From Parvivirga hydrogeniphila (GTDB lineage Bacteria > Actinomycetota > Coriobacteriia > Anaerosomatales > Anaerosomataceae): a stretch of DNA of 64,000 nt. The position numbers were made by a program, and so were the translations under genes. Under the pieces are notes generated by a model. The model saw only the letters and a list, made by a program, of their open reading frames with translations, searched no databases and had not been told where the DNA came from. Below are positions 53,145 through 61,011 of the stretch, one piece after another. Each line of letters starts with the position of its first letter. The first letter of the stretch is position 1. Where the stretch lies: assembly GCF_023371205.1 (NCBI RefSeq), contig NZ_JAMCCO010000002.1, positions 311,501 through 375,500 of the forward strand. Direction: 5' to 3'.

Positions 53145-54659
53145 TCACCGCTTCGCCTTCCTGTCTCGCTCATCTACGAAGCTCGCTGCGTCGTACACCT
53201 GTGCGTCGAGCGCTCGGGCCACGCGCGCGAGCTCGGAGTACTGCGTGCCGAGGCGCCCGACGCGCTGCACGAGCGAAAGCAGGATGGCCGTATCGCGGTC
53301 GACGCCGGTCTTCTCGATCAGGTCCGCCACGTCGGATTCGGAGTGCGGCTCCCCGACGAGCAGGTCCCCGAGCCGCACGCCGCCGAGCACCGCGTCGGCG
53401 AGCCGCTCGTACTCAGAGTTCGGGACGATGAGCCGTAGACGCCTCTCTTGGAGCGCGTCCATCCGGTCCATCGCAGCGACCGCTTCGAGGAAGTCCTCGG
53501 TGACGACGATCTTGCGCTTCCGGAACGCAAGCGGCAGAAGAAGCAGCAGCAACGGCGAGAGGCACAGGCCCCACTGGGCCGGCTTCTCAGGGGGCGTGAC
53601 CGGCGGCACCACCGTGGTCGGCCACCCCCACACCTGGACTTGGTGGTTCTCGCGGTCCGTGATGTACATGCGGCCGCGCTTGTCGAGCGCGATGTCGTTC
53701 GGATACTGGAATTGGCCGGGACCCAGACCGGGCCCGCCGAAGGACACAAGGCGTTTCCCTTCCAGGTCGTACGCATCGATCATGTGTGCGAGCGGATCGA
53801 CGACGAGCAGGCGCTGCTCGCTGTCGATGACCATGCCTCGCGGCGTGCCGGACACCGGCAGGATGCGCAAGAACTGCCCCTGCGCATCGAAGACCTGCAC
53901 CCGCCTGTTGTTGCCGTCCGCGACGAAGATCTCACCTTCAGGCCCGATGGCGATGCTGTTCGGGAAGTAGAACGAGCCCGGCGAGTCCGTCATCCGGTTC
54001 GCCTGCACCGTCTTGCCGAAGCGCAGCACCTCGGTGCCGTCCTGCTCGAACACGAGCACGCGGTGGCCGCGGGTCTGACCGACGTCGCAGACGTACACCT
54101 TCCCGTCCGGACCGAACGTCACCGAGATCGGCGCCCACGTCTTGGCCGCGTCCGACTTCGGCACGAACCTGCGTTTGAAGACGCCGTCCTTGTCGAAGAC
54201 GAAGATCCCGCGGAGCAAGCGGTCCGTGACCCAGATCTCGCCAGACGGGCTTTGCGCGACGCGGCCCGGCTGCGCGAGGTGCGTGGCCTCATCGCTCGTC
54301 AGCGCACCGAAGCTGAAGAGGTACGAGCCGTCGGTGCGGTACACGCGCACGACGTCGCTCTTCAGGTCGGTGACATAGACCCGGTCGTCCTTCGTCACGT
54401 ACACGCCGATCGGCTTGGCGAGCGCATCTTTGCCCGCCGGTCCCGCGATCGCATACAGGAACTCCGGTGGCTGCACCGCTTGCGTACCGCCGGTCACGAA
54501 CGGGATGGGGAGCCGACGGTTCGCCTGGTAGTAGAGCGCCGAGTACGTCAGGAGCGCGAGGAGCAGCACCAGCACAACGAGCAGGATCGCTTTCCTGCGC
54601 TTTGCTCTGCGCTCTCTGTCTGCGAGGTACCGGTCGAGCCGAACGGATACATCAGCCAC
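53145..54659 (-). CDS. Membrane-anchored NHL-repeat protein with cytoplasmic tail
   Basis: 504 residues, GTG start at 54659. An N-terminal membrane helix (KAILLVVLVLLLALLTYSALYY, in pieces) is followed by an NHL propeller (PIGVYVTKDDRVYVTDLKSDVVRVY, FPNSIAIGPEGEIFVADGNNRRVQVF and YPNDIALDKRGRMYITDRENHQVQVW, all in pieces). A second helix (LCLSPLLLLLLPLAF) precedes an unusual cytoplasmic domain of about 120 residues rich in charged helices. It ends the multihaem cytochrome operon. It is a paralogue of the 43583 gene, which also ends a cytochrome operon. Confidence 0.86.
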   Translation of the reverse strand: MADVSVRLDRYLADRERRAKRRKAILLVVLVLLLALLTYSALYYQANRRLPIPFVTGGTQAVQPPEFLYAIAGPAGKDALAKPIGVYVTKDDRVYVTDLKSDVVRVYRTDGSYLFSFGALTSDEATHLAQPGRVAQSPSGEIWVTDRLLRGIFVFDKDGVFKRRFVPKSDAAKTWAPISVTFGPDGKVYVCDVGQTRGHRVLVFEQDGTEVLRFGKTVQANRMTDSPGSFYFPNSIAIGPEGEIFVADGNNRRVQVFDAQGQFLRILPVSGTPRGMVIDSEQRLLVVDPLAHMIDAYDLEGKRLVSFGGPGLGPGQFQYPNDIALDKRGRMYITDRENHQVQVWGWPTTVVPPVTPPEKPAQWGLCLSPLLLLLLPLAFRKRKIVVTEDFLEAVAAMDRMDALQERRLRLIVPNSEYERLADAVLGGVRLGDLLVGEPHSESDVADLIEKTGVDRDTAILLSLVQRVGRLGTQYSELARVARALDAQVYDAASFVDERDRKAKR

Positions 54660-54677
54660 GTTGCACGCTCCGAGGTC

Positions 54678-55694
54678 TCACTTCTTCTTCGACAGTGCTT
54701 CAAGCGCCGCGACCGCTTCCGGATCTTCCGGAGCGAGCTGCAGCACCTTCTCCCACGCGTCGGCCGCGTCCTTCGCGCTTCCCAGTTCTTGCAAGAGCCG
54801 TGCCTTGATGCGCGCAGCGTCCACGTTCTTCGGGTCGAGCGCCGCAGCGATCCTGGCCTGTTCGAGCGCCGCCTTCTTGTCGGTGGCGAGCAGCGCTTCA
54901 GCCTTCGCGAGCCTCTCCGAGAACGGCCCGAGCTTCTCCAGCTCCTTGAGCGGCTCCGGTTGCCCCGGCGCGCCGTCGATCGCTCGACGGAACGCCTCCG
55001 CCGCCCCAGCGAGGTCGCCGTCTTTCACCAGCAACCGCCCGAGGTCGTAGTTCGCTTCCGGCAGCAGCGGATCGAAGGCGAGCGCGGTCTCGAGCTCCTG
55101 GCGCGACTTGTCTAGGATGCCGAGCTCGCGGTACGCCACCGACAGCGCATAGTGCGTGTCCGAAGCGTCGCGCCGGATCCGAAGCGCCTCTTTGAGGTAA
55201 CCGGCGGCGTCCTCGTACTGCTTGCGCTTGATGAGCGTGACGCCGAGGTAGTAGTACGCACGCTCGAGCCGTTCGTCGGCACCGGCGATCTGCCCCCCGC
55301 TGAGCTTGTCGACGATCCGCCGGAAGTAGCCTTCCGCAGTCGCCCACTGCTGCTGCTTGAGCGCGATCATCCCCAGACCCTCGAGCGCGACGGGGTTGTC
55401 CTCGTCGAGCTTCAGCGCGGCCTGGAACTGCTCGATGGCCTCGTTCAGCCGGCCCTGGCCGGCAAGCGCCTGTCCGAGCAGGATCCGCGCGTCAGGGTTC
55501 CTCGGCTCTCTCCGGACGGCCTCGGCGAGGGTGTCCACGGCGCGCGCGGCGATCGTGGTTGTCTGCGTGCGCCGTTGGTAGTCCCAGGCGGTGTACGCCA
55601 GGTACAGCAACGCGACCACGACGAGAGCGGCGACTGCTTTGAGTGCGACGTCGAGCTGGCGGCTTGATACTCGGAACTTCACGGGACTGGTCAC
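54678..55694 (-). CDS. Membrane-anchored TPR protein
   Basis: 338 residues. One N-terminal helix (VALKAVAALVVVALLYLAYTAW) is followed by six or more tetratricopeptide units (PDARILLGQALAGQGRLNEAIEQF, NPVALEGLGMIALKQQQWATAEGYF and similar, in pieces). TPR proteins assemble partner complexes, and here the TPR face would be outside the membrane. Its neighbours are a 20-haem cytochrome and an NHL protein, so a scaffold for the cytochrome complex is likely. Confidence 0.85.
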   Translation of the reverse strand: MTSPVKFRVSSRQLDVALKAVAALVVVALLYLAYTAWDYQRRTQTTTIAARAVDTLAEAVRREPRNPDARILLGQALAGQGRLNEAIEQFQAALKLDEDNPVALEGLGMIALKQQQWATAEGYFRRIVDKLSGGQIAGADERLERAYYYLGVTLIKRKQYEDAAGYLKEALRIRRDASDTHYALSVAYRELGILDKSRQELETALAFDPLLPEANYDLGRLLVKDGDLAGAAEAFRRAIDGAPGQPEPLKELEKLGPFSERLAKAEALLATDKKAALEQARIAAALDPKNVDAARIKARLLQELGSAKDAADAWEKVLQLAPEDPEAVAALEALSKKK

Positions 55695-55703
55695 TCCTGC
55701 TCG

Positions 55704-57308
55704 TCAGATCTTCAGGTCGGTATGGCAGCGTCGGCAGAGCTCGGAGCCAGGCCACGGCGCTATCTGGAGCCGGTTCACGTCGAGGGCGCCGTGGCAATCA
55801 TAGCAGGCGCGCAAGTCGTGCGGGCCCGAGAGCTGGCTCGTGACGTGCACCTCGGAGAAGCCGAACCCGATGTGGCACTCCGAGCACTGGTACGGCTTGC
55901 CCTTCTTCTTGGCCACGTCGAAGTGCACGGCGTGCTCCGCGAGCGGCGCGTTCTTGATCTTCGTCGCCGGCTCCGTGCGCATCTCCGGATGGCACTTCAC
56001 GCAGTTCTCGCGCACGAGGTCTACGGAGCGCACACCTTGATGGTGGCATTCCTGGCAGGTGCGGCGGTCTTTGTGGCAGACGTTGCAGTCCTTGCCGAGC
56101 GCTCCGTTCTGCTTCGAGTGCGCGGCGAGCCAGTCCGCCGGGTGCGGCATGGCGGTCTGGTGGCACTTCGTGCACGACGGCGAGTCGTGGCACACGGCGC
56201 ACAGCCCTTCTTGCGCCAGGTACCGGCCGCCGTGGTCGGTCCGCCACTGCGTCTTCTTGTGATCGGCAGGCACGACCTTCGGGCTGACGCGCCCGTCGGC
56301 CATCTTCACGCCGCCGTTGTGGCACTTCACGCAGGCGCTCGACTTGTGGCACATCGAGCAGTACGTCGGCTCGCTTCGGGCGCGGTCGCGGTGACCGCCG
56401 CTCAGGAACTGCTTCGTGTGGTTCGCCGGAACGAGCTTGAACTCTTTCGGGTGGCACGCACTGCACGTCTCCGGCGCGACTTCGCCCTTGTCGCCGTGCA
56501 CGAGTCCATGGCAGCGATAGCAGTCCAGCATCGAGTTGTACAGCGTGCCCTGCGGCTGGTGCGGGAACTTCGGATGGCACGTCACGCACTTGTACGCACG
56601 CTTGAGGTGGGTGTCGTGCGTGAAGATGATGCGGCCCGGCGTGATGCCGTTGATGTCTGCGTGGCAGAAGACGCACTGCCCGACGGTCACAGGTTCGTCG
56701 ACGTCGATGAGCACAGATGGCTCGTCGGGCTTCACGGGCACCGTGCGGAGGTACACGGCGGGCATCGGCCCGATCCCCGGCTTCTCGCGCGCATGGCACT
56801 CGTCGCAGTCTTCTTTGGGCTCATGGCAGAGCAGGCAGCCGTTCACGTTCGGCTTCGCCGCGCGCGCGTGGGGCTCCGCCTTCCAGTCCTTGACGTGCGA
56901 GGCCGGTCTGAGCGGGAAGTCCTTGGTGTGGCAGTCGCGGCAGGTCCCGCTCGCGATGATGCCTGACGGACCGTGCGCAAGACCGTGGCACGAGAAGCAC
57001 GTCTGCATCGTGGGCCGCATCGTCGTGCCGTCGCGATGCGGCGTCGCTACGTGGCACGCGGAGCACTCCACAGTGAGGTGCGACGCGTGGCTGAATATCA
57101 GACCCTGTTGTTTCGCCGAGCCGATCGAAGGGTGGCACGGCATGCAGTTGCGCGGCTCGATCGGGCCGGTGAGGTCGATCGGCGGCGTGTCGGTCTGCGT
57201 GAGCGCGGTCTCGGAGGCGCCGGCGACGAAGGCGGCCGCCAGGAGCGCGGCGGCCGCCACCTTCAGAGATCGCCTCCACACGACGCTCGCACGCATCCTG
57301 TCAGTCAC
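55704..57308 (-). CDS. Twenty-haem c-type cytochrome
   Basis: 534 residues (GTG at 57308, overlapping the previous stop by 8 bp; an ATG at 57296 is possible). Signal peptide, then 20 CxxCH motifs from CMPCH to CRRCH. The first 12 fall into two related six-haem blocks with the order CxxCH, F[ST]HxxH, CxxCH, PHxxGT, CxxCHxLxHG, CxxCH, then two close CxxCH. Extra histidines between motifs suggest bis-His ligation. It should be an exported electron relay. The same six-haem block starts the 13-haem protein encoded upstream. Confidence 0.9.
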   Translation of the reverse strand: MTDRMRASVVWRRSLKVAAAALLAAAFVAGASETALTQTDTPPIDLTGPIEPRNCMPCHPSIGSAKQQGLIFSHASHLTVECSACHVATPHRDGTTMRPTMQTCFSCHGLAHGPSGIIASGTCRDCHTKDFPLRPASHVKDWKAEPHARAAKPNVNGCLLCHEPKEDCDECHAREKPGIGPMPAVYLRTVPVKPDEPSVLIDVDEPVTVGQCVFCHADINGITPGRIIFTHDTHLKRAYKCVTCHPKFPHQPQGTLYNSMLDCYRCHGLVHGDKGEVAPETCSACHPKEFKLVPANHTKQFLSGGHRDRARSEPTYCSMCHKSSACVKCHNGGVKMADGRVSPKVVPADHKKTQWRTDHGGRYLAQEGLCAVCHDSPSCTKCHQTAMPHPADWLAAHSKQNGALGKDCNVCHKDRRTCQECHHQGVRSVDLVRENCVKCHPEMRTEPATKIKNAPLAEHAVHFDVAKKKGKPYQCSECHIGFGFSEVHVTSQLSGPHDLRACYDCHGALDVNRLQIAPWPGSELCRRCHTDLKI

Positions 57309-58542
57309 GACCTCCGAGTATCGAGCCGACGAAGCGCAGCAGGCCGTTCTCCTGCCGCACGACCACCTTCTTGTGGATCAGGTCGCGCGAGGCGCGGACG
57401 AACGATTCGCTCGAGTCCTTGTGCTGGTGGCACCGCGCACACGTGGCCGGGAGGTTGGCCGGGTCGACCGGGGACGCGGGATCGCCAGCGGCCTTCACGT
57501 CGTGCGCATCGTGGCAGTCCCAGCACGCGGGAGCGTCCTTCGCGCCGCGCTTGTACGCAGCGCCGTGGTAATAGTCGCTGTACGAGTCCCAGTACTCCTT
57601 GTGGCACGTCCCGCACATCTGCTCAGCGGACGCGTGCAGCGCTTCGCTCGCTTCTTTCGTGTCCAGCCGCTGGATGTCGTGGCCCCCGTGGCACGAGCCG
57701 CACGTGGCGGAGCGGAGATTGCCCTTCGCGATCTCTTTCGCGTGCACCGAGGTCGCGTACGCCTTCGCCTGCGCGTCGTGGTCGTGGCATTCGGCACACG
57801 CAAGGCCGGCGTTGATGTTCCACAGCGGCGTGGGCGCCTGCACCTCGGCGTACGCGAAGTCCACGTGGCACTTCTGGCAGCTCAGGTCGCGGTGCGCCGA
57901 ACGCTCGAGGCCGGTGACCTGGAACGACTTGATGCCAGCGCTCGTGGTCCGCACGAGGTTCGGGCTTCCATGGCACGCCTGGCAGCCGGTGCCCGCATCG
58001 TACACGAACGGGACCGGCGGCTCCCACTGGACGCCCGTCTTCAGATGGCAGTCGTCGCACTCCTTGCGCGTATGGCACATCGCGCACTTCGTGGTGAGCT
58101 CATCGCGCGCCGGCTGCACGTGCGGCTTCTCCGCCCAGTCCTCGGTGTGGAACGCAGGGCGCAGCGGCTTGCCGGTGGCGTAGTGGCAGTCGAAGCACTT
58201 GCCTGTAGCGAGGACGCCCTGAGGACCGTGGTTAAGCGCGTGGCAGTTGAAGCACTGCTTCATGTCCATCTTGAGCGTGCCCTCAGGACGGTGCGGGAAC
58301 TGCGTATGGCAGCTCGAGCACGCGTACGTGATGTGGTTGCCGTGGCTGAACTTCACCGGGAACGTGGCCGGCGTCTTCGCCACGTTGCCGTGGCACGGAG
58401 CACACTTGTCGGCGAAGACGGTGCCGCCGATGTCGATCGTCAGGCCATACGCGGTCGCAGCCCACCCGAACGACACGCACGCGAGCACCATCGCAACGAG
58501 CGCTGCCGAGACAAGCCTGCCGGAGCGTGTCTCTGTCTTCAC
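57301..58542 (-). CDS. Thirteen-haem c-type cytochrome
   Basis: 413 residues with a signal peptide (LVSAALVAMVLACVSFGWAATA, in pieces) and 13 CxxCH motifs. The N-terminal six resemble the repeated block of the 20-haem protein. The C-terminal seven resemble the neighbouring smaller cytochrome, including a nearly identical YWDSYSDYYHGAAYKRGAKD segment followed by ACWDCH. It thus looks like a fusion of two modules. It is expected to be outside the cytoplasmic membrane, and ends with a short hydrophobic tail (GLLRFVGSILGG). Confidence 0.9.
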   Translation of the reverse strand: MKTETRSGRLVSAALVAMVLACVSFGWAATAYGLTIDIGGTVFADKCAPCHGNVAKTPATFPVKFSHGNHITYACSSCHTQFPHRPEGTLKMDMKQCFNCHALNHGPQGVLATGKCFDCHYATGKPLRPAFHTEDWAEKPHVQPARDELTTKCAMCHTRKECDDCHLKTGVQWEPPVPFVYDAGTGCQACHGSPNLVRTTSAGIKSFQVTGLERSAHRDLSCQKCHVDFAYAEVQAPTPLWNINAGLACAECHDHDAQAKAYATSVHAKEIAKGNLRSATCGSCHGGHDIQRLDTKEASEALHASAEQMCGTCHKEYWDSYSDYYHGAAYKRGAKDAPACWDCHDAHDVKAAGDPASPVDPANLPATCARCHQHKDSSESFVRASRDLIHKKVVVRQENGLLRFVGSILGGRD

Positions 58543-58591
58543 TGTCCTGTCCCCTACCCTTCTCGCACCTCGGATCCTCTGAAACCGTCAC

Positions 58592-59497
58592 TCAGCCCTT
58601 CAGCACGAACCCGAACAGCTTTCGCAGCAGTCGGTACACAGGGTTGTCCTGTTTCGCTTGGCGCTTCCCGTGTATGGCGTCCTTATACGACGACACGAAG
58701 TCTTCGTCGACCGTGCTGCGCTTGTGGCACCCTTCCTGGCCGCAGGTCTCGACGAGGTTGGCCTCGCTCACGCGAGACTTGCGGTCCTTGGCCGGCAGGA
58801 TGTCGTGCCAGCCGTGGCAGTCCCAGCAAGCAGGAGCATCTTCCGCTCCACGCTTGTACGCCGCGCCGTGGTAGTAGTCGTCGTAACTGTCCCAGTAGTC
58901 CTGATGGCACCGGCCGCACACCTCCCAGCCCGACGCGTGCATCGCGGCCTGTCCCGCCTTCGATTCCGTGAGCTTCTGGATGGCGTGGCTCCCGTGGCAG
59001 TCACCGCACAGCGGCTTGGATTCCTCCACGCTCGCTCGCGTGCCCGTCGCGTCCACAGCACGCTGGTGCGCTCCCTTGCCGAACGCCACGAACTGCTCGT
59101 CGTGGCAGTTGCGGCACGCGGTCTTCGCAGTCACTTGCCAGGCGACGTCGGTGTCGTGCGGCAGTTTGTACGCGAAGTCCAGATGGCACGCGACGCACTG
59201 CTCCTTGCCGTGAACCGAGGATCCGTACTCGTCAGGCGCCACGTAGTAGCTGGTGATCTTCCCGGCCTTCAGCCGTACCAGGTCGGGATCCCCGTGGCAC
59301 ACCAGGCACCCGGACTTGCTCTGCGTCGGCAGCGTGAAGTCGAGGTCGTAGCCTGACGTCGCTGACCGTGACGCAGGCACCGTCGCGACCAGCGATGGCG
59401 TTTGCGCATGCGCCGTCCCCGCCCACGCGGCGACGGCAACCAGGCAGAGCGCGAACGCTCGAGCAGGCCCCCAGTTTCCTCGTGCTCGAGTCGTCAC
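58592..59497 (-). CDS. Heptahaem-type c cytochrome (six CxxCH and one CX4CH)
   Basis: 301 residues with signal peptide ending near GTAHAQ. Haem motifs are CLVCH, CVACH, CRNCH, CGDCH, CGRCH, CWDCH and the longer CGQEGCH. The YWDSYDDYYHGAAYKRGAED segment before ACWDCH is shared with the 13-haem protein. The fold resembles NapC/NrfH- or c554-related cytochromes, but no membrane anchor remains after cleavage; the C terminus is amphipathic (LLRKLFGFVLKG). It follows the cytochrome b gene and probably takes its electrons. Confidence 0.88.
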   Translation of the reverse strand: MTTRARGNWGPARAFALCLVAVAAWAGTAHAQTPSLVATVPASRSATSGYDLDFTLPTQSKSGCLVCHGDPDLVRLKAGKITSYYVAPDEYGSSVHGKEQCVACHLDFAYKLPHDTDVAWQVTAKTACRNCHDEQFVAFGKGAHQRAVDATGTRASVEESKPLCGDCHGSHAIQKLTESKAGQAAMHASGWEVCGRCHQDYWDSYDDYYHGAAYKRGAEDAPACWDCHGWHDILPAKDRKSRVSEANLVETCGQEGCHKRSTVDEDFVSSYKDAIHGKRQAKQDNPVYRLLRKLFGFVLKG

Positions 59498-59500
59498 GAA

Positions 59501-60346
59501 CTAGTCTCCTTCTGCGTGGGCGGCTGCAAGTCCGGCCCGGGCATCCTCATGCTCGTCGTGGTGGGCGTACGCGTCCGGATAGACGGTCATCTTCTTGATG
59601 CCGAAGAAGTCGAGGGAGCACGGAAGATCCTCGGCAACAGCCAGATACATGTGGACCGTGACAAGGATGATGAACACCCAGTTGATGCTGTAATGGATGA
59701 TGCGGACCCACGCCCCTGCCAATGCGACGCTGCCGGGAAGCCACCCGAGAAGCACCTCGCGAGGCGAAAGCCCGAACAAGAACGGCTGCGTCAGGAGAGC
59801 GATACCCGTGATGCCCTGGAACAACATCAGCACGGCGAACAGGTCGTAGGTGATCTTCTGCATGACGTTGTACTTCGCGACGTGCGGCTTCTTGTTGCTG
59901 AGGTAGAAGTAGTACATCGCGACGCCGATCATCGACTGGAGATCCTTCTTGGTGATGGCGAACTCCTTGTAGTCGCGCTCCTTGGAGAAGAACGCGTACC
60001 ACAGCCGCCAGAAGTAGTTGATGCCCACGATGAACGCCGCAACGTAGTGCAGGTAGCGCATGGCCGTCCGGCCGCCATCGAAGAAGGGGAACCGGATGTA
60101 CATGCCAGAGAACGCGAGCAGGCCCATCATAGCCAGGTGCTGGAAATGCATGAACTTCGGCAGCGCAGGCGGCGCCCAATCGTGCTTCGGCCACTCGTGA
60201 TCGACCCACTTCTTCTTGAAGCGTCCGGTCGGGATGCCGAGCACGAACAGATGCACCACGAAGAACGCTACGAGCACCAGCAGCCAGACCGTGGTGAACA
60301 CCACGTCGAGCCACACGTTCACTTGAGTCAGCAGAATCGCCAACAC
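59501..60346 (-). CDS. Dihaem cytochrome b membrane subunit
   Basis: 281 residues (GTG at 60346, TTG at 60343 also possible). Four to five membrane helices with histidines placed for b-type haems: FMHFQHLAMMGLLAFSG, MRYLHYVAAFIVGINYFWRLW (in pieces) and WVRIIHYSINWVFIILVTVHMYL (in pieces). This resembles FdnI, hydrogenase cytochrome b and cytochrome b561-type subunits, which exchange electrons with menaquinone. As first gene of the multihaem operon it is the likely link between the quinone pool and the cytochromes. Confidence 0.87.
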   Translation of the reverse strand: MLAILLTQVNVWLDVVFTTVWLLVLVAFFVVHLFVLGIPTGRFKKKWVDHEWPKHDWAPPALPKFMHFQHLAMMGLLAFSGMYIRFPFFDGGRTAMRYLHYVAAFIVGINYFWRLWYAFFSKERDYKEFAITKKDLQSMIGVAMYYFYLSNKKPHVAKYNVMQKITYDLFAVLMLFQGITGIALLTQPFLFGLSPREVLLGWLPGSVALAGAWVRIIHYSINWVFIILVTVHMYLAVAEDLPCSLDFFGIKKMTVYPDAYAHHDEHEDARAGLAAAHAEGD

Positions 60347-60359
60347 CCCCTACCCGTCC

Positions 60360-60439
60360 GGTGCGGCCTTATGGCCGCACCAACCAACCACACGTCCGCT
60401 GGAGCCTGCGAGGCCGCTTCGCCGGAACGCGCCTCGCAG
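60360..60439 (-). promoter_or_regulatory. Leader hairpins of the multihaem cytochrome operon
   Basis: Two strong hairpins lie between the operator and the cytochrome b start. CTGCGAGG (60406-60413) pairs with CCTCGCAG (60432-60439), and GGTGCGGCC/GGCCGCACC (60360-60381) has a four-base loop. The first directly adjoins the operator, as in the formate dehydrogenase leader. No T-run follows either, so they are more likely mRNA-stabilising or regulatory than terminators. Confidence 0.5.
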
Positions 60440-60459
60440 CTTGTAACGCCTGCGACAAG
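60440..60459. promoter_or_regulatory. CTTGTAA-N6-cgACAAG operator, multihaem cytochrome operon
   Basis: The 20-bp site CTTGTAA-CGCCTG-CGACAAG shares the outer CTTGT/ACAAG and one full half-site with the perfect operator at 53052-53071. It abuts the -10 box of this promoter, again a repressor-like position. Confidence 0.65.
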
Positions 60460-60487
60460 CGTACGGTTCGCCGCATGAGCGTGTCAA
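60458..60487 (-). promoter_or_regulatory. Promoter of the multihaem cytochrome operon
   Basis: On the minus strand TTGACA (60482-60487), an 18-bp spacer and TACGCT (60458-60463). The operator overlaps the downstream edge of the -10. The arrangement mirrors the formate dehydrogenase promoter. Confidence 0.6.
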
Positions 60488-60510
60488 TGCGAGCGTGGCG
60501 GGGCTCACGC

Positions 60511-60945
60511 TTACCGCTCGACTATCTCCACCAGTTCTATCTCGAAGGTGAGTGTCCTGCCCGCGAGGGGATGATTGAAGTCGAGGGTGACGGTCATGAG
60601 GTCGTCGCTGATGGCGCTCACGGTGGCAGCGAGCTGCGAACCGTCGTCAGCTATCACGCTCACGACGTCGCCGATCTCCGGCGCAGCCTCGCCGAACAGA
60701 TCGATCGGCACTTCCTGGACTGCCTCCTCGTAGCGAGGGCCGTAGGCCTCTTCGGGCGGGATGGTCGCGACGGCCTTCTCGCCGACCTCGAGGCCGAGCA
60801 CCGCTGCCTCGAATCCAGGGATGACGTCGCCTTCGCCGAGCGTGAACAGAAGCGGGGCGCGACCTTCGCTCGCATCGAAGACCGTCCCGTCTTCGAGCAT
60901 GCCGCGGTAGTGGACGGTGACGGTGTCACCTGAGCGTGCTGGCAT
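60511..60945 (-). CDS. SlyD-type FKBP peptidyl-prolyl cis-trans isomerase
   Basis: 144 residues, ATG with AGGAGG seven bases upstream. FKBP motifs VTVHYRGMLEDGTVFDAS, GEGDVIPGFEAAVLGLEVGE (in pieces) and IPPEEAYGPR surround an inserted flap domain (residues about 65-120), and DFNHPLAGRTLTFEIEL closes the fold, as in SlyD. The metal-binding His-rich tail of E. coli SlyD is absent. It acts as a cytoplasmic folding helper. Confidence 0.93.
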   Translation of the reverse strand: MPARSGDTVTVHYRGMLEDGTVFDASEGRAPLLFTLGEGDVIPGFEAAVLGLEVGEKAVATIPPEEAYGPRYEEAVQEVPIDLFGEAAPEIGDVVSVIADDGSQLAATVSAISDDLMTVTLDFNHPLAGRTLTFEIELVEIVER

Positions 60946-61011
60946 CGTGAAGCCTCCTGTCGCCTCGTGCGGACCGATGACTCGCCCGGCTGCGGGCGAC
61001 CATGCGCTACC

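Noticed and set aside
60360-60381. Rho-independent terminator after the SlyD-type gene.
   Set aside because: The hairpin is strong but no T-run follows on the minus strand, and it lies just before the cytochrome b ribosome site.
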